Source of the DNA: an uncultured bacterium
GTDB taxonomy: Bacteria; Actinomycetota; Coriobacteriia; Coriobacteriales; Coriobacteriaceae
Reading direction: 5' to 3'
NCBI GenBank assembly: GCA_905215765.1
Contig: CAJMRP010000071.1
Coordinates: 1-9,825, forward strand
Length of the DNA stretch: 9,825 nt
Each line of letters starts with the position of its first letter. Within the stretch, counting starts at the first letter, position 1. The notes beneath the pieces are model-generated. The model was not told the origin of the DNA. It searched no databases and worked only from the letters and a program-made list of their open reading frames with translations. Position numbers and translations under genes: made by a program. Positions 5,115-9,825 of the stretch are shown here, piece by piece.

Positions 5115-5189
5115 GGGCAGATAGATTTAGTTGAAACGGTTCATTTGATTGAAGCGTTTTAGTTTGTCTTTTACGGGAATCTGCCCGTT
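5115..5189. promoter_or_regulatory. adhE: Operator-like repeats in the adhE control region
   Basis: TTGAAACGGTT (5131-5141) and TTGAAGCGTTT (5149-5159) are direct repeats 18 bases apart. The first sits in the palindrome TGAA-ACGG-TTCA with a central CG, as in LacI-family operators. They are enclosed by GGGCAGAT (5115-5122) and its complement ATCTGCCC (5179-5186), and ACGGG-N6-CCCGT lies at 5174-5189. All are upstream of the -10. I do not see a clear Rex site, which often controls adhE in other anaerobes. Confidence 0.4.
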
Positions 5190-5204
5190 CACCGAATTAT
5201 TTCT

Positions 5205-5213
5205 TGCTATCAT
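5205..5213 (+). promoter_or_regulatory. adhE: Extended -10 promoter of adhE
   Basis: TGC directly precedes TATCAT (5208-5213, 5 of 6 matches), with no recognisable -35 at the right distance. Transcription would start near 5220, leaving a 33-base leader with AAGGAG at 5242-5247. An activator, or the extended -10 alone, would have to make up for the missing -35. Confidence 0.5.
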
Positions 5214-5253
5214 GCATCTTGTAGGGTAAATCTCCGATCGCAAGGAGACACAA

Positions 5254-7902
5254 ATGGTGAAAAAGTCACCGGAAAACACTACTCCCGCAATTGTGGACAA
5301 CGTAGAGGCGCTTGAGGCCAAGCTCGCTCAGATGCGAGAGGCCCAGGCGCTTTTTGCTACGTACACGCAGGAGCAGGTCGACAAGATCTTCTATGAGGCC
5401 GCCATGGCCGCCAACAAGGCTCGTATCCCGTTGGCGAAGATGGCCATCGAGGAGACCGGCCGCGGCGTTCTTGAGGACAAGGTCATCAAGAACCACTACG
5501 CCGCAGAGTACATCTACAACGCTTACAAGAACACCAAGACCTGTGGTGTCCTGGAGCGCGACGAGGCTTACGGCATCACCAAGATCGCCGAGCCCATCGG
5601 CATCGTGGGCGCCGTCATCCCGACGACCAACCCCACCTCCACCGCGATCTTCAAGACGCTGATCTGCCTGAAGACCCGCAACGCCATCATCATCTCCCCG
5701 CACCCGGCTGCCGCCAAGTGCACCATCGCCGCCGCCAAGCTCGTGCTTGACGCCGCCGTCAAGGCCGGCGCCCCCGAGGGCATCATCGGCTGGGTCGATG
5801 TCCCCTCCATCGAGCTGACTAACATGGTCATGCGCGACGTCGACATCATCCTCGCCACCGGTGGCCCGGGCATGGTCAAGGCCGCTTACTCCTCGGGCAA
5901 GCCCGCCCTGGGCGTTGGCGCCGGTAACACCCCGGTCGTCATCGACGACACCGCCGACGTGCTGCTCGCCGTCAACTCCATCATCCACTCCAAGACCTTC
6001 GACAACGGCATGATCTGCGCTTCCGAGCAGTCCGTGACCGTCATCGACAGCATCTATGACCAGGTTAAGGCCGAGTTCCAGAAGCGCGGCTGCTACTTCG
6101 TCAAGCAGGGTGCCGAGATGGAGGCCCTGCGTGCCGCCATGTTCAAGAACGGCGCTCTCGATCACCGCATCCCCGGCATGGCCGCTGCCAAGATCGCCGA
6201 GCTCGCCGGCATCGAGGTTCCCGCCAAGACCAAGATCCTGATCGCCGAGGTCACCTCCACCGACCCCGCCAAGGAGGAGTTCTCCCACGAGAAGCTCTCC
6301 CCGGTCCTGGCCATGTACCACGCCAAGGACTTCCAGGAGGCCGTCGACAAGGCCGAGCACCTCGTGCTCGCCGGTGGCCCGGGCCACACCGCCTCTCTGT
6401 ACGTGCACCCCGCCCAGGCCGAGAAGATCAGCCTGTTCGAGCACGTCATGAAGGCCTGCCGTATCGTCATCAACACCCCGTCCTCGCACGGCGGCATCGG
6501 TGACCTGTACAACTTTGGCATGAAGCCGTCTCTGACCCTGGGCTGCGGCTCCTGGGGCGGCAACTCCGTCTCCGAGAACGTTGGGGTGAAGCACTTGATC
6601 AACGTTAAGACTGTGGCCGAGCGCCGTGAGAACATGCTGTGGTTCCGCGCTCCCGAGAAGGTCTACTTCAAGAAGGGTTCCACGCCCGTCGCCCTCGACG
6701 AGCTGGGCAACGTCATGGGCAAGAAGCGCGCCTTCATCGTCACCGACCAGTTCCTCTTCAAGAATGGCAACACCCGCGCCATCGAGGCCAAGCTCGACGA
6801 GATGGGCATCGCCCACGACTGCTTCTACGACGTCGAGCCCGATCCGTCGCTGCAGTGCGCACGTCGCGGCGCCAAGCAGATGGCTCTCTTTGAGCCGGAC
6901 GTCATCATCGCCGTCGGCGGTGGCTCCGCTATGGACGCCGGCAAGATCATGTGGATGATGTACGAGCACCCCGAGTGCAAGTTTGAGGACATGGCCATGG
7001 ACTTCATGGACATCCGCAAGCGTATCTTCACCTTCCCCGAGATGGGCAAGAAGGCCTACTTCGTCGCCGTCCCGACCTCCTCGGGTACCGGCTCCGAGTG
7101 CACGCCGTTCGCCATCATCACCGACAAGGAGACCGGCATCAAGTGGCCGCTCGCCGACTACGCGCTGCTCCCCAACATGGCTATCGTCGACGCCGACAAC
7201 TGCATGACCGCCCCGCGCGGCCTGACCGCTGCCTCCGGCATCGACGTCATGACCCACGCCATCGAGTCCTACGTCTCCATCATGGCTTCCGACTACACCA
7301 AGGGCCTCTCCGAGCGCGCTGCCAAGCTCGTCTTCGAGAACCTGCCCTCCAGCTTCACGAACGGCGCCAAGGACCCGCACGCCCGCGAGGAGATGCACAA
7401 CGCCTCCTGCATGGCCGGTATGGCCTTCGCCAACGCCTTCCTGGGCCTCAACCACTCCATGGCCCACAAGCTCGGCGCTTTCCATCACCTGCCCCACGGC
7501 CTCGCAAACGCTGTCATCCTGACCCGCGTCATGCGCTACAACGCCGCCGAGGCTCCCGTCAAGATGGGTACCTTCTCCCAGTATCCTTACCCCAACGCGC
7601 TGCACAACTACGCCGAGATGGCCAAGTACTGCGGCATCGAGGGCAAGGACGACAAGGAGGTCTTCGAGAACTTCATCACGAAGCTCGAAGAGCTCAAGGA
7701 CTTCATCGGCGTCAAGAAGACCATCGCCGACTACGGTGTTGACGAGCAGTACTTCCTCGACACCCTCGACGAAATGACCGAGCAGGCATTCAACGACCAG
7801 TGCACCGGCGCCAACCCGCGCTACCCGCTCATGAGCGAGATCAAGGAGCTCTACCTGGACGCCTACTACGGCCGCGAGCCCCAGGATTACGCCGTCTGCT
7901 AG
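5254..7902 (+). CDS. adhE: Bifunctional acetaldehyde-CoA/alcohol dehydrogenase AdhE
   Basis: An 882-residue fusion enzyme that reduces acetyl-CoA to acetaldehyde and then to ethanol with two NADH, regenerating NAD+ in fermentation; E. coli AdhE has 891 residues. The aldehyde dehydrogenase half (about 15-450) has EPIGIVGAVIPTTNPTST (113-130), the GVGAGNTP turn (220-227) and catalytic Cys255 in FDNGMICASEQS. The iron-dependent alcohol dehydrogenase half (about 465-875) has GGGSAMDAGK (555-564), TSSGTGSE (608-615) and iron ligands Asp664, His668, His734 and His748 (GIDVMTHAIES, GLNHSMAHKLG, HHLPHGLANA). ATG 5254 follows AAGGAG by 6 bases. Codon use is strongly biased towards C/G-ending codons, suggesting high expression. 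AdhE proteins usually assemble into spirosome filaments. A hairpin follows the stop, and a co-directional gene starts 88 bases later. Confidence 0.98.
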   Translation: MVKKSPENTTPAIVDNVEALEAKLAQMREAQALFATYTQEQVDKIFYEAAMAANKARIPLAKMAIEETGRGVLEDKVIKNHYAAEYIYNAYKNTKTCGVLERDEAYGITKIAEPIGIVGAVIPTTNPTSTAIFKTLICLKTRNAIIISPHPAAAKCTIAAAKLVLDAAVKAGAPEGIIGWVDVPSIELTNMVMRDVDIILATGGPGMVKAAYSSGKPALGVGAGNTPVVIDDTADVLLAVNSIIHSKTFDNGMICASEQSVTVIDSIYDQVKAEFQKRGCYFVKQGAEMEALRAAMFKNGALDHRIPGMAAAKIAELAGIEVPAKTKILIAEVTSTDPAKEEFSHEKLSPVLAMYHAKDFQEAVDKAEHLVLAGGPGHTASLYVHPAQAEKISLFEHVMKACRIVINTPSSHGGIGDLYNFGMKPSLTLGCGSWGGNSVSENVGVKHLINVKTVAERRENMLWFRAPEKVYFKKGSTPVALDELGNVMGKKRAFIVTDQFLFKNGNTRAIEAKLDEMGIAHDCFYDVEPDPSLQCARRGAKQMALFEPDVIIAVGGGSAMDAGKIMWMMYEHPECKFEDMAMDFMDIRKRIFTFPEMGKKAYFVAVPTSSGTGSECTPFAIITDKETGIKWPLADYALLPNMAIVDADNCMTAPRGLTAASGIDVMTHAIESYVSIMASDYTKGLSERAAKLVFENLPSSFTNGAKDPHAREEMHNASCMAGMAFANAFLGLNHSMAHKLGAFHHLPHGLANAVILTRVMRYNAAEAPVKMGTFSQYPYPNALHNYAEMAKYCGIEGKDDKEVFENFITKLEELKDFIGVKKTIADYGVDEQYFLDTLDEMTEQAFNDQCTGANPRYPLMSEIKELYLDAYYGREPQDYAVC

Positions 7903-7919
7903 TTTTAGCACGGTTTTTA

Positions 7920-7958
7920 ACGGCGGGGGTGCACGGGTGTTTCACACACCCCCGCCGT
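7920..7958 (+). terminator. Strong GC-rich hairpin after adhE without a U-tract
   Basis: ACGGCGGGGGTG (7920-7931) and CACCCCCGCCGT (7947-7958) form a perfect 12-bp stem with a 15-base loop. It is followed by CGCTTCTATC rather than a run of T. It may stabilise the adhE mRNA 3' end or give partial termination, with read-through into the next gene 32 bases on. I see no promoter in the gap. Confidence 0.55.
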
Positions 7959-7990
7959 CGCTTCTATCGCATCGTTGAAAGGATGCAACC

Positions 7991-8755
7991 ATGCTGCTAC
8001 CCGATTCCAAGACCGAGCTCGTCCGCCGTGGCAACAAGGTCGTTTACGACCTGGGCGACAAGATTGTCAAGGTCTTTAACGAGACCAAGCCTGTCTCCGA
8101 CGTGTTCAACGAGGCTTTGAATCTTGCCCGCATCAATGAGTGCGGCATCCGCAGCCCCAAGGCGCTCGAGGTTTCCCAGCTCGAGAACGCCAACGGCTGG
8201 GCGCTCGTGACCGAGAAGGTTCCGGGCACCACCCTTGCCGAGAAGATAACTGCCGAGCCCCAGCGCTTTGGTGAGTACCTCGAGATGTTCGTCGACCTCC
8301 AGATCGAGATCAACGGCTACACCTCCCCGCTGCTCAACCGTCAGCGCGACAAGTACGCCCGCATGATCGACAGCCTTGATCAGCTCAATGCCACCACGCG
8401 CTACAACCTTCAGGAGCGTCTGGACGGCATGACCAAGGAGTTCAAGGTCTGCCACGGCGACTTCAACCCCTCCAACGTCATCGTCGGCGACGACGGCCAG
8501 CTCTATGTGTGCGACTGGGCACACGCCACCCAGGGCTCCCCTGCTGCCGACGTTGCCACCACCTACCTGCTCTTTGCCCTCAACAGCAAGGATCAGGCTG
8601 AGGCCTACCTGGAGCTCTACTGCGACCGCGCCGACATGCCCATGCAGGTCGTGCGTCAGTGGACGAGCATCGTCGCCGCTTCCGAGCTCGCTCGTAAGCG
8701 CAACGTGAACGATGAGTTCCTGAAGAACTGGATCGACGTCGTCGATTATCAGTAA
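7991..8755 (+). CDS. Phosphotransferase of the aminoglycoside phosphotransferase/choline kinase fold
   Basis: A 254-residue soluble protein with a small-molecule kinase fold. DKIVKVFNE (23-31) is the ATP-binding lysine strand. CHGDFNPSNVIV (154-165) is the HxDxxxxN-type catalytic loop with Asp157 and Asn162. YVCDWAHA (172-179) supplies the metal-binding Asp175. The N-terminal pattern (RGNKVVYDLGDKIVKVFNE, EALNLARINECGI) resembles the uncharacterised paralogous kinase family sometimes labelled TIGR02172 more than true resistance enzymes, so antibiotic modification should not be assumed. The substrate is unknown. The start ATG at 7991 follows AAAGGA by 7 bases. It lies 88 bases behind adhE in the same direction with a hairpin between, so it may be read from the adhE promoter. 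A strong terminator follows. Confidence 0.85.
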   Translation: MLLPDSKTELVRRGNKVVYDLGDKIVKVFNETKPVSDVFNEALNLARINECGIRSPKALEVSQLENANGWALVTEKVPGTTLAEKITAEPQRFGEYLEMFVDLQIEINGYTSPLLNRQRDKYARMIDSLDQLNATTRYNLQERLDGMTKEFKVCHGDFNPSNVIVGDDGQLYVCDWAHATQGSPAADVATTYLLFALNSKDQAEAYLELYCDRADMPMQVVRQWTSIVAASELARKRNVNDEFLKNWIDVVDYQ

Positions 8756-8787
8756 TATCTGAGCGATTTATTTCGCATCGGAGGCAC

Positions 8788-8831
8788 AAGGAAAACCCCG
8801 CAGCTCGCATGGGCTGTGGGGTTTTCCTTTT
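8788..8831 (+). terminator. Rho-independent terminator after the phosphotransferase gene
   Basis: AAGGAAAACCCCGCAGC pairs with GCTGTGGGGTTTTCCTT (one G-T pair) around an 8-base loop, a 17-bp stem ending in TTTT. It marks the end of the adhE-side transcription unit. Confidence 0.88.
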
Positions 8832-8854
8832 AGATATCGAGGATGCCACAAGAT

Positions 8855-8903
8855 AAAAGGACGGCCCCGCATCTCCCCGATCTGGAGAAATGCGGGGCCG
8901 TCC
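8855..8903 (-). terminator. proS: Rho-independent terminator of proS
   Basis: On the minus strand GGACGGCCCCGCAT (14 bp, perfect) pairs with ATGCGGGGCCGTCC, with an inner CTCC/GGAG stem, followed by TTTTATCTT. It lies 31 bases past the proS stop and about 24 bases from the terminator of the convergent gene. Confidence 0.88.
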
Positions 8904-8933
8904 CGTATATCGAACTACAAGCGAAATCGTCGA

Positions 8934-9825
8934 TTAACGGCGTGCTGCCTTCACAAGCTCGGCGACCTTGGCGACGACCTCGTCGATCGCCACATCCTCG
9001 CGCTCACCCGTGGCACGGTCCTTGAGCTCAACGGTGCCATTCTTAAGGCCACGCTTACCCAGAACGACCTGATACGGGAAGCCCATAAGGTCGTTGTCGG
9101 CAAACTTAAAGCCGGGACGCTCGTCGCGGTCGTCGACGACAACCTCGATACCCTCGGCGCACAGGCCATCAACGATCTGCTCGCAGACGGTAGCGCACTC
9201 CTCCTTCTTGGGATCGAGCGGAATCACCGCGACCTCGTACGGGGCAACGGAGACCGGCCAGACGATACCGTGCTCGTCGTTGTGCTGCTCCACGACGGCA
9301 GCGAGCGAGCGGGACACACCAACGCCGTAGCAGCCCATGATGAACGGGTGCTCCACGCCGTCCTCGTCGTGGAAGGTGGCGCCCATGGTTTCGGAGTAAC
9401 GGGTACCCAGCTGGAACACCTGGGAAACCTCGATGCCGCGGGAACCCGAAAGCGGCAGGCCGCAGTCGGGGCAGCAGTCACCGGGCTTCACGACGCACAG
9501 GTCGGCCCATTCGTCCACCGTGAAATCGCGGCCCTCTTCGGCGCCCACGTAATGGTAGTCGTCCTCGTTCGCACCGACGACCCAATGGCTGATGCCCTTC
9601 AGGCTGCGGGCAGCGACGATGCGCGCGCCCTCGGGCAGGCCGACCGGGCCCATGGAGCCCTTGTGCAGGCCGTAGGCCTCCATATCCTCGTCGGTGAGGA
9701 TGGTGAAGCCGCCGGCAGCGCGAGCGGCCTTCTCCTCGTTCACCTCATGGTCGCCGGGGACGAACAGCACGACGAGCTTGCCCTCGTCGTTCTTACCGGA
9801 GAGCGCCTTGACCGTGGAGGATTCC
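8934..9825 (-). CDS. proS: Prolyl-tRNA synthetase, C-terminal half (cut by window edge)
   Basis: Charges tRNA-Pro with proline; class II synthetase in the cytoplasm. The frame is open to the window edge, so 296 or so C-terminal residues of an expected 570 are visible; internal GTG or ATG codons are not the true start. The visible part begins in the editing (INS, YbaK-like) domain with SSTVKAL, which contains the lysine conserved in bacterial-type ProRS, followed by VPGDHEVNE. It then has RGIEVSQVFQLGTRYSETMG, class II motif 3 in GCYGVGVSRSLAAVVEQ, and the anticodon-binding domain (VAPYEVAVIPLD onward). This is the bacterial editing type rather than the eukaryote-like type. A CCPDCG segment precedes the RGIEV motif. 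It ends in VKAARR at TAA 8936-8934 with its own terminator. Confidence 0.95.
   Translation of the reverse strand, partial: ESSTVKALSGKNDEGKLVVLFVPGDHEVNEEKAARAAGGFTILTDEDMEAYGLHKGSMGPVGLPEGARIVAARSLKGISHWVVGANEDDYHYVGAEEGRDFTVDEWADLCVVKPGDCCPDCGLPLSGSRGIEVSQVFQLGTRYSETMGATFHDEDGVEHPFIMGCYGVGVSRSLAAVVEQHNDEHGIVWPVSVAPYEVAVIPLDPKKEECATVCEQIVDGLCAEGIEVVVDDRDERPGFKFADNDLMGFPYQVVLGKRGLKNGTVELKDRATGEREDVAIDEVVAKVAELVKAARR

Noticed and set aside
5266..7911. An 881-codon open frame antisense to nearly all of adhE
   Set aside because: It arises from the strong C/G-ending codon bias of adhE read on the opposite strand. The product is low-complexity (Gly, Val, Asp, Leu, His rich) with no recognisable domain, and AdhE on the plus strand is certain.
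7991..8755. Calling the kinase-fold gene an aminoglycoside resistance gene
   Set aside because: It shares the fold and catalytic loop only. Overall similarity is to uncharacterised paralogous kinases, and the gene context is chromosomal and metabolic.

Overview
The window looks like chromosomal DNA from an anaerobic, high-GC member of the Coriobacteriia (Actinomycetota), most likely Collinsella or a close relative. This rests on the G+C-rich third codon positions, a four-cysteine L28, a bifunctional AdhE typical of fermenters, and the general look of the proteins. No taxon-specific marker was tested, so the genus is an inference.

Layout: (1) 1-3244, minus strand: a de novo pyrimidine operon pyrR-pyrB-pyrC-(pyrK). 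The first three genes are translationally coupled. pyrK runs off the left edge and is separated from pyrC by a terminator-like hairpin. (2) 3245-3695: a gene-free divergent control region. It holds a candidate attenuator leader for the pyr operon on the minus strand, and one good sigma70-type promoter plus one extended -10 promoter for rpmB on the plus strand. (3) 3696-3985: rpmB (zinc-ribbon L28) and its terminator. (4) 3987-5103: an inserted-looking module, a REP-associated tyrosine transposase (RAYT) gene on the minus strand, bracketed by REP-like palindromic repeats. There are two copies downstream of the gene and three upstream, in opposite orientation. (5) 5104-7902: the adhE control region with LacI-operator-like repeats, then adhE. 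(6) 7903-8831: a strong hairpin, a kinase-fold phosphotransferase gene probably read in part from adhE, and its terminator. (7) 8855-9825, minus strand: terminator and C-terminal half of proS.

How the genes work together: PyrR, PyrB, PyrC and PyrK belong to one pathway (carbamoyl-aspartate to orotate), with PyrR as the likely uracil-nucleotide sensor acting on the leader RNA. AdhE recycles NADH by reducing acetyl-CoA to ethanol. rpmB and proS are housekeeping translation genes. The RAYT module sits between the rpmB terminator and the adhE promoter and disrupts neither.

The items most worth following up are the RAYT/REP module, the pyr leader with competing RNA pairings, and the paired operator-like repeats before adhE. 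I found no CRISPR array, rRNA or tRNA, and no clearly unprecedented system.
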